A stretch of 64,000 nucleotides of DNA from JANXQG01 sp963780045. Lineage in GTDB: Bacteria > Planctomycetota > Planctomycetia > Pirellulales > Thermoguttaceae. Made by a program: the position numbers and the translations under genes. A model generated the notes under the pieces. The model made no database searches and was not told the DNA's origin. It saw nothing but the letters and a program-made list of their open reading frames with translations. The stretch covers positions 4,154,001-4,218,000 of the forward strand of contig CAVZZZ010000001.1 in NCBI GenBank assembly GCA_963780045.1, written 5' to 3'. Of this stretch, positions 46,843 through 56,834 are shown one piece after another (within the stretch, counting starts at the first letter, position 1; every line of letters starts with the position of its first letter).

Positions 46843-48093
46843 ATGAAGCAAATGAAAGTCTCAACCTTGATTGCATTCGGTCTCATTGTGCTGACGGGCT
46901 TCCTGATCTGGCGCCCGGCCGGACAGACCGTGCCGCCAGCTAGTTCCGAATCTAGCCGTCCGCTCGGTAACCAACCATCCACGGGAAACCCCCAACAACA
47001 AGTCAAACTCGCTGAGGCGTTGCCGCCTGTTGACAATCGAGCAGCCCCGAAATCGTCGGATTTGTCCCATCTCCCGTCGCAGAAGGAACAGCCGAGTTCC
47101 AAAGCGGCGACGGAACCCGCCGCGGCGCCCAAGGTTGTCGGACATGCCGCGCCACCACTCGGTTCCAAGCGGGCGACGGAAGCCGCCGCGGCGGACAAGG
47201 TCGTCGCCACGGTCAACGGCGAGCCGATTCTCGAATCGGAACTGATGGCTTCCTTGCCCGATGACGCCTTCCAAGCGCAATTGGATAGCCTGAAAGAAAC
47301 CAAGCTCGAACGCCTTATCGAGGAAGCCGTCGAGTTGCAATTCCTCAAGGACCGCAAGGTTACGCTCTCCGACGAGGAATTCGAGAAAGCGACCGCAGAC
47401 TTCGAGATAATGGTCAAGACGCCCGGGTGCCCCTGTTGTGGCGGCGGGTTCACGAGCGTCGAGCAATTCATGCAGGTCAACGCCTTCAGCCCGCAGGAGT
47501 TGCGCCGCCGGATCAACTGCGACAGCGGGCTGAACTCTTATGCGGAGCGGCTGGAGAAGGAGCAGAACTCGCCGCAAGCCGTGGCGGAATCGGTGAAAAA
47601 GCGTAGGGCGGAAATTGAGACGAGTCACATGATGGCGTACACAATCGCCTTCGATTACACGCGCGATGGAGTTTACGCCGGCGACGACGAGACGGTCCAG
47701 GCCAGGAAACAGAAATTCGCCAACGACGCCTTGGTGCGGCTCAAGAAGGGCGATTCCTTCGAGACGGTGGCCAAGGACATGTCCAAGGATGGAATGTCGG
47801 ACCCCAAGGGCGGCTCGCTGGAATGCACCCGCATAGACTTCTTGAACCCGGATGTGCGGAGGGTCTTGCGCAAGCTGGAGCCCGGCAAGTTTAGCCCGGT
47901 GATCAAGACCGACTGGGGCTGCTGCATCGTGATGCGCAAGAAACTGACGGACGAAGACATACTGTCGGTAGTCAAGGAAGAGGCGAAAACCTTCGCCGCG
48001 AACCAGATGTATCAGGAACTCGACGTCTGGCGAAAGCGAGCGAAGATTCAACGTAGCCCCGCGTCCGCCTCCGGCAAATCCGCCGCGAGATAA
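46843..48093 (+). CDS. Cys-rich SurA/PpiC-type peptidyl-prolyl isomerase-like protein, copy 2
   Basis: 416 residues from ATG 46843 with AGGAG upstream. Same layout as copy 1: helix STLIAFGLIVLTGFLIW, longer Ala/Pro linker, VVATVNGEPILESELMASLP, KTPGCPCCGGGFTSVEQFMQ, INCDSGL, and FSPVIKTDWGCCIVMRKK. Cysteines of the CPCCGG and WGCC motifs are conserved between the copies while linkers differ in length. The upstream 110 bases are also related to those before copy 1, so the whole unit was duplicated. Complete. Confidence 0.82.
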   Translation: MKQMKVSTLIAFGLIVLTGFLIWRPAGQTVPPASSESSRPLGNQPSTGNPQQQVKLAEALPPVDNRAAPKSSDLSHLPSQKEQPSSKAATEPAAAPKVVGHAAPPLGSKRATEAAAADKVVATVNGEPILESELMASLPDDAFQAQLDSLKETKLERLIEEAVELQFLKDRKVTLSDEEFEKATADFEIMVKTPGCPCCGGGFTSVEQFMQVNAFSPQELRRRINCDSGLNSYAERLEKEQNSPQAVAESVKKRRAEIETSHMMAYTIAFDYTRDGVYAGDDETVQARKQKFANDALVRLKKGDSFETVAKDMSKDGMSDPKGGSLECTRIDFLNPDVRRVLRKLEPGKFSPVIKTDWGCCIVMRKKLTDEDILSVVKEEAKTFAANQMYQELDVWRKRAKIQRSPASASGKSAAR

Positions 48094-48174
48094 TTCCGGC
48101 CTAGTGAATTCAAAGGGATTGAAGATTCCTTACCAGTCATTGAAGTTTCCCCGGTTTGATTGCGTGCTTTACCC

Positions 48175-48750
48175 GTGAAACCGATCACTCTCCTGTTTCT
48201 GTGCGTCGCGGCGGTGGCTCTGGCCGGTTGCAGCAAACCGACCGTGTTCGAGTCGGCGCCGCTCGATCGCGACGGTCTGCCCGTACCGAACAAGGCGCAG
48301 CGCAAGCTGCCCACCTTGAAACTTTATGTCGGGCACGAAACTTTGGATGCCGAGATGGCCGTCACCCCTATGGAGGAAAAAACCGGGATGATGTTTCGCA
48401 CCAACATTCAGGACTCCGACGCCATGATCTTCGATCTGCACACGCCGACTCGGACGAGTTTCTGGATGAAGAATTGCCCGGAATCCATCTCCGCCGCCTA
48501 CATTACGCCCCGCGGCGTCATCGCCGAGATTCATCATTTCGTGGCCAACGACACCAACCCCGTCCTCTCGGCCGAGCCCAACATCGAGTATGTGCTGGAA
48601 ACCAGCGACGGCTGGTTCGCCCGCCACCATGTGACCACCGGCATGACAATCACGACCGAAAACGGCACGCTCGGCCAGGCGTTCAATCCGCGGGAAGAAA
48701 GCCGTCCGCCAAGAGCTACCTGCCCAAGTGTCCGGCCGTTTCCGCCTTAG
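48175..48750 (+). CDS. DUF192 lipoprotein
   Basis: About 191 residues from GTG 48175 (a TTG at 48160 is possible). Lipobox in VAAVALAGC. The DUF192 domain follows: LYVGHETLDAEMAVTPMEEK, GMMFRTNIQDSDAMIFDLHT, RTSFWMKNCPESISAAYITP. Members are small secreted proteins of unclear function. The end (ESRPPRATCPSVRPFPP) is unlike the family and may follow a frame slip. Last rightward gene of the cluster; convergent and overlapping by 4 bases with apgM. Confidence 0.82.
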   Translation: MKPITLLFLCVAAVALAGCSKPTVFESAPLDRDGLPVPNKAQRKLPTLKLYVGHETLDAEMAVTPMEEKTGMMFRTNIQDSDAMIFDLHTPTRTSFWMKNCPESISAAYITPRGVIAEIHHFVANDTNPVLSAEPNIEYVLETSDGWFARHHVTTGMTITTENGTLGQAFNPREESRPPRATCPSVRPFPP

Positions 48751-49964
48751 CGGCGCTCCGAGGGTTTGCGCTCGGCAGCACCAATGAAATAGCCCATGAC
48801 CTTCCATCCCTCCGGAAAGTGCAACTTTGACCGCGCCGCCGTCCGATCGTCGTAGCTCGAAAACCCGTCCGGCTCGATGCCGCTGCCGGCCATCGCGATC
48901 GGCACGTCGCCGTGGCTGTGTGTCTTCGTCCGCAGCGGTGTGGGGTGGTCGGGCGAAACCATAATCCGCCATTGCGGATAGCTTTGCAAAGCGGCAAACA
49001 GCGGCGCAACGATGTTGCGGTCGATTTGCTCCAGGGCCCCGATCTTGGCGTCGGCGCGGCCCTCGTGCGAGGCCTCGTCCGTGGCCTCAACGTGGACGCA
49101 TACCAAGTCGTGGGTCTTCAGCGCCTCGGCGGCGTAGCGGCCCTTCGCCGCGTAATCGGTATCGAGATAGCCGGTCGCGCCCGGCACGTCGATCCGCCGC
49201 CAGCCGATCAACCGCGCCAAGCCGCGCAAGAGATCGACCGCCGTGATCATCGCTCCCCGGACGCGATAGAGTTTCTCGAAAGGATCCAGCCGCGGCGCGC
49301 TGCCTTGGCCCCAGAGCCAGACGTTGGTGACCGGCGGCTTGCCGGCCTTTCAACGCGCGTGGTTGACGGCGTGCTCGGCGAATACCTCCTCGCTGGCGGT
49401 CATTAGATCGGCCAACAGGCTGCTGCCCGGTCCGCGCGGAAAGGCGTCGGCAATGCTCTGGTCGGTAAAGTCGTGCGGCGGCAGTGTCCGCGTGTCTGTA
49501 GTGAATGAGGCCCCGTGGACGATGAGCAGATTGCGATAGCTTACTCCCGGCAGGAACCGCAAAGTCGGGCTGCCGACCTTCTCTTGCAGCGCGGCCAGCA
49601 AAGCGGTCGCGTCCTCGGTGAAAACGTGCCCGGCGGTGAAATCGCGCATGGTCTGGTCTTCAATGGTGACCAGGTTGCAGCGCACGGCCCAATCGCCCGG
49701 CGCCAGCTCGATACCCTGGGCCGCGGCTTCCAGCGGCGCGCGGCCCGTGTAGTAACGCAGCGGATCGTATCCCAACAGGCTCAGGTTGGCCGTATCGGAA
49801 CCGGCCGGCAGAGACGCCGGCGTGTGGTTGCCGCGGGCGATCAGCCCGGCCTTGACCACGGCGTCCATCGCGGGCAGCCTGGCAGCTTCCAGGGGCGTCT
49901 TGCCGCCCAGCGATGCCTGCGGCTCGTCGGCACAACCGTCGGGAATAATGATGGCGTATTTCAT
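48747..49964 (-). CDS. apgM: Cofactor-independent phosphoglycerate mutase, ApgM type (one frame break)
   Basis: About 405 residues of the alkaline-phosphatase superfamily, converting 3- to 2-phosphoglycerate. MKYAIIIPDGCADEPQASLG with metal Asp, PAGSDTANLSLLGYDPLRYY with the catalytic Ser, then a break near 49348 (NHAR before stop), continuing NVWLWGQGSAPRLDPFEKLY, HVEATDEASHEGRADAKIGA and VSPDHPTPLRTKTHSHGDVP with metal His and Asp. TAATG overlap with hom upstream at 49964. A single long frame from hom into apgM is an artefact of the hom shift. Confidence 0.87.
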
Positions 49965-51267
49965 TACTCTCGCACCCGCAATCTCACACTCCCCGGCCCG
50001 ACCGCGGCCAGTCCCGTAATTGCGCAGGGCATCGCAGATCGCGCCCTCCTTGGTGGAGTGTGTCATGAACACCAACGGCACGAAACCGCCCGCCTCTTCT
50101 GCCGATTCATGCTGAATCACGGAGGCGATGGAAATCTTGTGCCGGCCGAGGACTCCGGCGATGTCGGCCATGACGCCGGGACGATCCTCGACGTTGAAGC
50201 GGACGTAGAACCGTCCGGAGACGCTCGCCGGATTGCGGACTTTGACCGGCGGCTCGCGATCGTCGGACCAGAGGTTCAGCGCGCGGAAGGTGATTGCGGC
50301 GCGGCCCAAGAGCGTGTCGATCAAGTCGGCGATGCAAGCTGATGCGGTGGGCATTTGGCCAGCCCCAAGCCCATGCAGAAGGACCCGGCCCACGGCGTCG
50401 CCCACGATCCTTATGGCATTGAACGCGCCGTCCACCTGGGCCAGCGTCGAACGCTGCCGCACGAGCGTGGGCGAGACGTGCAATTCCAGGCCCTCCGGCA
50501 CCAACTCCGCCACGGCCAGCAGCTTGATGTTATAGCCCAACTCGCGGGCGTAACGCATGTCGGCGACATCGACCGTGTCGATGCCGATCCGCGGGATGGT
50601 CTTCCAATCTACCCTGGCACCGAACGCCACGTGGGCGAGGATCGCCAGCTTCTGCGCGGCGTCGCTGCCATTGACGTCCATCGCGGGGTCGGCCTCCGCG
50701 AAGCCCTGCCGCTGGGCCTCGGCCAGTGCGTCGGCGTAGGTCGCGCCGGAGTCCGCCATCTTCGTGAGGATGAAATTGCTCGTGCCGTTAAGGATTCCGT
50801 GGATCGATTCGATCTGGTTGGCCACTAGCGACTGGTTGATGGCCGCGATAACGGGAATGCCGCCGCCGACGGCCGCTTCGAACGAGATCGTGCGGCCCAT
50901 CTTCCGGGCGAAATCGAACAGTTCCGGACCGTGCTCGGCCAGCACCGCCTTGTTGGCGGTGATGATGTCCTTGCCGCTTTGCATCAACTTGAGCATGTTG
51001 GTGCGGTCTGGCTCCAGTCCGCCGACGACTTGTACGACAGCTTCAATTTCAGGATCGTTCAAGACCGAGGCAAGATCCGTCGTCAGCAGCCCCGGCGGCA
51101 GCGAGATCGTTCGCGGGCGCGACTTGTTTGCTACAACGATCCGCGCGAGCTCGACCTTCCGGCTCGCCTGGCGCTATCCGTTCCGGCTGTTCCAAGAGCA
51201 ACCTGGCCACGCCCGTGCCGATCGTGCCAAGCCCGATAATCGCTACTTTTGCCGTCGATCTTGTCAT
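49964..51267 (-). CDS. hom: Homoserine dehydrogenase (two frame breaks)
   Basis: About 434 residues; NADP-dependent reduction of aspartate semialdehyde to homoserine for Thr and Met. MTRSTAKVAIIGLGTIGTGV (an ATG at 51276 is an alternative) is followed by a break near 51178 and VELARIVVANKSRPR. The catalytic domain has ITANKAVLAEHG, EAAVGGGIPVIAAINQSL, GILNGTSNFILTKMADSG, EADPAMDVNGSDAAQKLAIL. An ACT domain begins FNVEDRPGVMADIAGVLGRH. A second break near 50030 hides the normal end GLAAVGPGSVRLRVRE, which stops in the TAATG before apgM. Both breaks look like errors. Confidence 0.9.
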
Positions 51268-51447
51268 AGCGGGCATATTAACGGCTGCGGCGGCAGTACG
51301 TCAAGACGCGGCAAGCTCCCGATGGGGAGTTTAGTCGTTGGGGGTAGTTGCGGGATTCACCGGAAAACCGCATACTAGACCGCTTGCGCCGACAAAGCTT
51401 GGTGCGCGCTGTTTCCTTAGATTCGAATTTCGCCCGGATTCCACTTC

Positions 51448-52512
51448 ATGAGCATTGAACCGAAAGCACTCGATTTCCTCAAACACATTCTTGCCACGCC
51501 TAGTCCTTCGGGCTTTGAGACTCCGGTCCAGGAGATCGTCCGCGACTATGCTGCCTCGTTTGCCGACGAAATGCGGACCGACGTGCATGGAAACGTGATC
51601 GCCATGCGGAATCCCGGTGCGACGTTGCGGGTGATGTTTGCCGGACACGCCGATCAGATCGGCCTGATCGTGCAGTACATCGACGATGACGGCTTCATCC
51701 ACGTTTCCACGATCGGCGGCTGGGACCCGCAGGTGCTCATCGGGCAGCGACTGACGGTTTGGGGAATGAGCGGGCCCGTGCCCGGAGTCATCGCCCGCAA
51801 GCCGATCCACCTGCTCAACGAGGAGGAACGGAAGCAGGTGCCGAAGATCAAGGACCTTTGGCTCGATATCGGCGCGAAGAACAAGGACGACGCGCAGCAG
51901 GCGGTCCGTGTGGGCGACGCCATCACGTTGGAATTGCGATATCAGGAGTTGCTCAACGGGCGGGCCGTCTCGGCGGCCATGGACGACAAGACCGGACTGT
52001 GGGTTGTTATGGAGGGGCTCCGTCGGGCCGACCGCGGCAAACTGAAGGTGGCCGCTTACGCCGTCTCGACCGTGCAGGAGGAAGTGGGGCTCCGCGGGGC
52101 GCAGACCAGCTCCTTCAGCGTCGATCCGCACGTCGGCATCGCCGTCGACGTCACGCACGCAACCGACTGCCCCACGATCGAAAAGAAGGAAGAAGGCGAC
52201 GTCCGCCTCGGCCTGGGTCCGGTCGTCTACCGCGGGCCGAACATGAACCATAAGGTTGTCCAGCGGCTTTTGGATGCCGCGCATGCCAACGAGATACCGT
52301 ATCAACTTGTGCGCAGCGGCCGCGCGACGCCCACCGACGCCAACGCCATCCAGATCAATCGCGCGGGCGTTGCCGCCGCACTCGTGAGCATCCCGAATCG
52401 TTACATGCACAGCCCAGTGGAAATGATTTCGCTGGAAGACATTGATCACGCCGCCGATTTGCTGGCGCGGTTTTTGGAGGCGATTCCGGCGGATGCGGAG
52501 TTTATTCCGTAA
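51448..52512 (+). CDS. M42 family aminopeptidase
   Basis: 354 residues, co-catalytic metallopeptidase of the FrvX/TET type. Metal and catalytic residues are seen in MFAGHADQIGLIV, VSAAMDDKTGLWVV, STVQEEVGLRGAQT, GIAVDVTHATDCP and NRYMHSPVEMIS. TPSPSGFETPVQEIV is the usual N-terminal motif. These form large hollow oligomers that trim peptides. Its stop overlaps the pdxJ start (TAATG). Intact. Confidence 0.93.
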   Translation: MSIEPKALDFLKHILATPSPSGFETPVQEIVRDYAASFADEMRTDVHGNVIAMRNPGATLRVMFAGHADQIGLIVQYIDDDGFIHVSTIGGWDPQVLIGQRLTVWGMSGPVPGVIARKPIHLLNEEERKQVPKIKDLWLDIGAKNKDDAQQAVRVGDAITLELRYQELLNGRAVSAAMDDKTGLWVVMEGLRRADRGKLKVAAYAVSTVQEEVGLRGAQTSSFSVDPHVGIAVDVTHATDCPTIEKKEEGDVRLGLGPVVYRGPNMNHKVVQRLLDAAHANEIPYQLVRSGRATPTDANAIQINRAGVAAALVSIPNRYMHSPVEMISLEDIDHAADLLARFLEAIPADAEFIP

Positions 52513-53232
52513 TGCCCGAACTCGGCGTCAATATTGACCACATAGCCACCGTCCGCCAGGCGCGGCGGACCTTCGAGCCAGACCCCGTCTGGGCAGCGGC
52601 GCTGGCCGAACTGGGCGGCGCGGACTGCATCACGCTCCACCTCCGCGAAGACCGCCGCCACATCCAGGAGCGCGACCTGCGCATCCTGCGGCAGACCGTC
52701 ACGGTCAAGCTCAATCTGGAAATGGCCTGCGATCCCGGCGTGCTTGAAGATCGCCTGCGAGGTCAAGCCCGATCAGGTCACGCTCGTGCCCGAACGCCGA
52801 GAAGAAGTCACGACCGAAGGCGGCCTCGATATCGCCGGGCAGCGGGAAAAAGTGGCCGACGTCGCCCGGCAGCTTGCCGATGCCGGCATTTCCGTGAGCC
52901 TGTTTCTCGATCCCGATCCGCGGCAGCTCGAAGTGGCCGCCGCACTGGGGTCCGACGCGGTAGAATTGCACACCGGCCAATACGCCCTGGCACGTCGCGG
53001 CGCCGAGCAAGAGGTTGAACTGGTGAATCTCCGCCAGGCCGGAAAGTTCATCCGCGAGACCGGCATGGCCCTGCACGCCGGCCACGGCATTACGTATCAC
53101 AACGTGCGGCCCATCGCCGCGATCGAAGACATGCACGAGTTGAACATCGGCCATAGCATCGTCGCGCGGGCGTTGATGGTCGGATTCGAGCAGGCGGTGC
53201 GGGAGATGAAAAAACTGGTGCATGAACAATGA
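52512..53232 (+). CDS. pdxJ: Pyridoxine 5'-phosphate synthase PdxJ (one frame break)
   Basis: About 240 residues. TIM barrel that condenses aminoacetone phosphate and deoxyxylulose phosphate. MPELGVNIDHIATVRQARRT, GGADCITLHLREDRRHIQER and VKLNLEMACDPGVL come first; an extra T near 52744 shifts the frame, then KIACEVKPDQVTLVPERREE, VTTEGGLDIAGQREKV and LHAGHGITYHNVRPIA follow. The end overlaps the next start (ATGA at 53229). Complete apart from the indel. Confidence 0.92.
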
Positions 53233-54328
53233 AGCGAATTGCTCTAATATGCGTGCTGCTCGCTTTCTCGGCCTGCTCGCGAACCAATAACGGCGACACG
53301 CCCTCCAGTAGTCGTCCGGCCGGAACAAGTTCGCCGGAAAGCGACGCCGGGGTTGGGCACCAGACCAGCCACCTGACCGACGGGTCGGGGGAGACATTGG
53401 AGTTTCCCACGCGCGGCTTGCGACTGACCGCTCCTGCAGGTTGGCAGCGCAATGTAGTCGACCGGGGCAAGGGGTTGGTTTCCTGGATGAGCGCCGACTC
53501 TACGCCGGCGCGCACACAGGCGCTATCAAGATCGAGGCGGGGCGACCAACGGCCGCGACCGCGGAGGCTACGGCGAGTGGGCTCGCGTCGGATTGGGGCG
53601 GCACAGTGTCCCGCGAAAAGCTCACGCTCGATGGCGAGCCGGCTTTTCGCGTGGTAGCAGCAAACGACACTCCGACATTGAAGCCCGTTGAGGGTATTGT
53701 TGCTTTCCACAACGGTTACGTTTACATGGTACTTGGGGGCGTGACGGCGGAGCATCAATGTCATCGGCAGATTGAAGAGATTTGCAAGGGATGGAAATGG
53801 ATGAAACTGGTCGCGCCTTCAGAGCATTTGGATTTCTGGCCGCAATCAATGCAGGCACTGGGTGGACTCGCCGTGTTGAACCACCCGATGGATATGCACT
53901 TTTATTCTACAGACCATCCGGAATCCGTCTTGGACCTTGGCTTATACGACATGCGAACGAACGAGACACCTTTCCTGGCCTACATACAACTCATCCCGAT
54001 GCGGAAGGAAAAAAGTTTCGCGGCATTCGCGGACTCATTCTTGCAAAACCTCAACAGTCAGAAATTGACCGATGATGCGTTGGCTTGGCGCCACGCGGAT
54101 AAAGAAACCACAACGCGAGTGACGGCATGCACCCATTCGGCGATCGCTAGCAAGAAGGTCAATCGCGATACGTATGTAAAGTGGGCACTGGTCGGGTTGG
54201 ATGAAGACCACTTGGTGTTAATCAACTTCACGATCTGTCCTGCTAACGCACGGGAACGCGAACGGTATGATTCGGCGGCGGATAAGATGGTTCGATCCGT
54301 TCAGAAATCGAAAAGTGATCGTAAGTAG
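53229..54328 (+). CDS. Hypothetical lipoprotein (one frame break)
   Basis: About 366 residues. MKRIALICVLLAFSACSRTN carries a lipobox (FSAC). After GRGKGLVSWMSADS-type text the frame shifts near 53510 and continues GAIKIEAGRPTAATAEATAS, DWGGTVSREKLTLDGEPAFR and VVAANDTPTLKPVEGIVAFH, YVYMVLGGVTAEHQCHRQIE. The pattern, a two-lobed alpha/beta fold with a processed hydrophobic N-terminus, resembles secreted proteins of the PsbP/DcrB sort, but I do not assign it. Possibly cotranscribed with pdxJ. Confidence 0.7.
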
Positions 54329-54369
54329 CTTGGCAGTCACGCATCGTCACCCGGAGGAGTTGTTCGAAC

Positions 54370-54591
54370 ATGACTAAACCACTATTCGAAGACCCGGTCG
54401 TCGCGGAAATCCACGCTATTCGTGCCAGAATGCTGGAAGAATGTGGTGGCGATCATCGCAAGTTGATGGAGAAAGTCCGCGAGCACGAAAAGATGTCGGC
54501 GATGTCCGGCCGAACAGTGATTCCCGTCCCTGATTTGCCTGCTCGCAAGGACGGCGGTTTCTTGCCGATTGGTCGTCCAACGGAGAAGTAG
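54370..54591 (+). CDS. Small conserved hypothetical protein (73 aa)
   Basis: MTKPLFEDPVVAEIHAIRAR followed by a charged helix MLEECGGDHRKLMEKVREHE and a Pro/Arg-rich tail. GGAGGAG is 11 bases upstream. Short solitary proteins with this IHxIRxxMLEE pattern occur widely without known function and look like antitoxins without an adjacent toxin. It ends 3 bases before dapA. Confidence 0.7.
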   Translation: MTKPLFEDPVVAEIHAIRARMLEECGGDHRKLMEKVREHEKMSAMSGRTVIPVPDLPARKDGGFLPIGRPTEK

Positions 54592-54594
54592 CTC

Positions 54595-55482
54595 ATGCCC
54601 ACTCGGAGTGAAGACTTTGCCGGCCTGACCGTGGCCATGATTACGCCGTTCCGCGACGGCCAAGTCGATATTCAGGCCCTGCAGCGGAACGTCGAGTTCC
54701 AGATCGCCGCGGGCACGACGTGTGTTTGCCCGGCGGGGACAACCGGCGAATGCCCGACACTTTCGCACCCGGAGCACGAGCGGGTCATCGCGGCCATGGT
54801 TGAGGCCGCGGCGGGACGCGTCAAGGTCATGGCGGGCACCGGCTCGAACAGCACCGAGGAGGCCCTGCGGCTCACTCGCTGGGCAGCCAAGCGCGGGGCC
54901 GACGCCGCGCTGGTCGTCGCGCCGTATTACAACAAGCCCACGCAGGAGGGTTTCTTTCTGCATTTCAAGACCTTGGCCGAGGCGGTCGATATCCCGATCT
55001 GCGTCTACAACATCCCCGGGCGCACGGGCAAGAATATCGAGCCCGACACGATCGTCCGCATGGCCGAGGTGCCCAACATCACGATGGTCAAAGAAGCCAG
55101 CGGCTCGATGGACGCCGTCTCGCAGATCATCGCCAAGAGCGATCTCACGCTGCTCAGCGGCGACGACAGCCTGACGCTGCCGTTGATGTCGCTGGGCGGA
55201 CGCGGCGTCGTCTCGGTCGTCGGCAACATCGTGCCCAGAGACGTAATCGCCATGCTGCGGGCGTTCGACGGCGGCAACCTGGCCGAGGCGCGGTGCCTGC
55301 ACTTCAAGCTCTTCCCCTTGTGCCGCGACATGCTGGGCCTTTCGACCAATCCGATCCCCATCAAGGCCGCGATGGAGATGCTCGGCCAGGACACCGGCGA
55401 CCTCCGCATGCCGCTCACCCGGCTTTCCGCTGCCGAGATGGAGAAGCTGCGGAAGACGCTCGTGGAGTATGGACTGCTGTAA
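54595..55482 (+). CDS. dapA: 4-hydroxy-tetrahydrodipicolinate synthase
   Basis: 295 residues, class I aldolase TIM barrel that condenses pyruvate with aspartate semialdehyde for lysine and diaminopimelate. Seen: TTGECPTLSHPEHERVI, ADAALVVAPYYNKPTQEGFF, VYNIPGRTGKNI (active-site Tyr) and NITMVKEASGSMD (Schiff-base Lys). Together with hom it takes up the aspartate pathway. Overlaps the following glycosyltransferase start by 14 bases. Confidence 0.95.
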   Translation: MPTRSEDFAGLTVAMITPFRDGQVDIQALQRNVEFQIAAGTTCVCPAGTTGECPTLSHPEHERVIAAMVEAAAGRVKVMAGTGSNSTEEALRLTRWAAKRGADAALVVAPYYNKPTQEGFFLHFKTLAEAVDIPICVYNIPGRTGKNIEPDTIVRMAEVPNITMVKEASGSMDAVSQIIAKSDLTLLSGDDSLTLPLMSLGGRGVVSVVGNIVPRDVIAMLRAFDGGNLAEARCLHFKLFPLCRDMLGLSTNPIPIKAAMEMLGQDTGDLRMPLTRLSAAEMEKLRKTLVEYGLL

Positions 55483-56611
55483 ACGCCGTCTGCTAATCCT
55501 TTGCGAGTACGGCACGCTTAACGGCGGCGAGCGGTCGATGCTGGCGACTCTGCCGGGAATAGTGCGCGCCGGCTATGACGTCCGCGTTGCAGCTCCATCC
55601 TCGGGACTGCTGGCCGAGGTACTGCGTGCTCGCGATGTTGAGATCGTTCCCTTTGAGCCGAGCGATCCAGACGGGAGACAGCTAAGTCTTGGGGACCGTC
55701 GTCGCCGGCTGGCGGAGATCCTGCAGGAACTCCGCCCAGGCCTGCTCCACGCCAACAGCCTCTCGATGGGCCGCCTGGCGGGGCCAGTGGCCGCTGAGCT
55801 CGGCCTGCCCTGCATTTCCCACATCCGCGACATCATCACGCTGGGCCAGCAGTACGGTGCCGATCTGAACCGCAACACGCGATTGTTGGCCGTTTCCGAG
55901 GCGACGCGTAGCTACCACGTCGCCCAAAGCGTGGACGGGGACAAGCTCAGCGTGCTTTACAACGGTGTCGATACCGTGCAGTTTAGCCCGGCACCGCTCA
56001 CGGGCTATTTGCACGACGAGCTTGGACTCGCGCGCGAATGCGTGCTTCTTGGGACCATCGGGCAAATATCACTGCGCAAGGGACTTGACATGATACCCTT
56101 GGTCCTGCGTCTCTTGCATCAGGAAACGCCAATCGCATGGCTGATCGTGGGCGAGCGGTTTTCGGCAAAGCCCGAGTCGGCGGATTTTGAAAACCAGTTT
56201 CGCTACTTGGCCAACGGCCCTTTCGCCGGCAAGCTGTTCCTGCTCGGCCCGCGGGACGACGTCGCGCGGATCTTGCCGGAACTCGCGCTGCTGGTCCATC
56301 CGGCCCGGCAGGAACCGCTGGGCCGCGTGCTTTTGGAGGCGGCTGCCGCAGGCCGGGCGATCGTTGCAACGGATGTAGGCGGTACGCGAGAGATATTTCC
56401 ACCGGACTGCGACGCGGCGTCCATCGTCCCGCCCAATAATCCACAAGCGATGTCCCAAGCAATCAGTGAACTGCTTTCCGACCCTCAGCGGCGGCTGCGG
56501 TTGGGCGCAAACGCGCGTGCGCGCGTGGAGGCAGCGTTTACGGTTGAGCGAGCAACGGCGGAGCTGCTGGTACATTATGAGGCGTCCGTGCAGCGGGACA
56601 AGCGAGCTTAA
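55469..56611 (+). CDS. Family 4 glycosyltransferase
   Basis: 380 residues with a GT-B fold. N-terminal LLILCEYGTLNGGERSMLAT, receptor-binding LHANSLSMGRLAGPVAAELG, nucleotide-binding LVHPARQEPLGRVLLEAAAA with EPLGRVLLEA (E-x7-E) and GRAIVATDVGGTREIFP. Donor and acceptor unknown. It starts inside dapA, so may be translated by coupling. Ends before a promoter of the next gene. Confidence 0.9.
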   Translation: MDCCKRRLLILCEYGTLNGGERSMLATLPGIVRAGYDVRVAAPSSGLLAEVLRARDVEIVPFEPSDPDGRQLSLGDRRRRLAEILQELRPGLLHANSLSMGRLAGPVAAELGLPCISHIRDIITLGQQYGADLNRNTRLLAVSEATRSYHVAQSVDGDKLSVLYNGVDTVQFSPAPLTGYLHDELGLARECVLLGTIGQISLRKGLDMIPLVLRLLHQETPIAWLIVGERFSAKPESADFENQFRYLANGPFAGKLFLLGPRDDVARILPELALLVHPARQEPLGRVLLEAAAAGRAIVATDVGGTREIFPPDCDAASIVPPNNPQAMSQAISELLSDPQRRLRLGANARARVEAAFTVERATAELLVHYEASVQRDKRA

Positions 56612-56674
56612 GCGGGTTCGGCCTGCCACAATTGAATGAGCGCCGCAAGGAGGGTGGGCCGGTGCACGTTTTTC

Positions 56675-56704
56675 TTGCCTCAGGCGGCGGCGATCGGGTA
56701 TAAT
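56675..56704 (+). promoter_or_regulatory. Promoter TTGCCT-N18-TATAAT for the secreted glycoside hydrolase-like gene
   Basis: TTGCCT at 56675-56680 and a perfect TATAAT at 56699-56704 are 18 bases apart. The predicted leader to ATG 56835 is about 124 bases, long enough for regulation. Confidence 0.65.
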
Positions 56705-56834
56705 GTCGGAGTCTAGGGCAGAGCACCGAGACCGGGCTCATCTTTTTCCGGTCTGAAGAAGCGGAAACGCCGCGGCTGCGGAAGGCATAAAGCCTCCGCG
56801 ATCCGGCGGCGATTCTGCGAAGACAATCTGAAAA

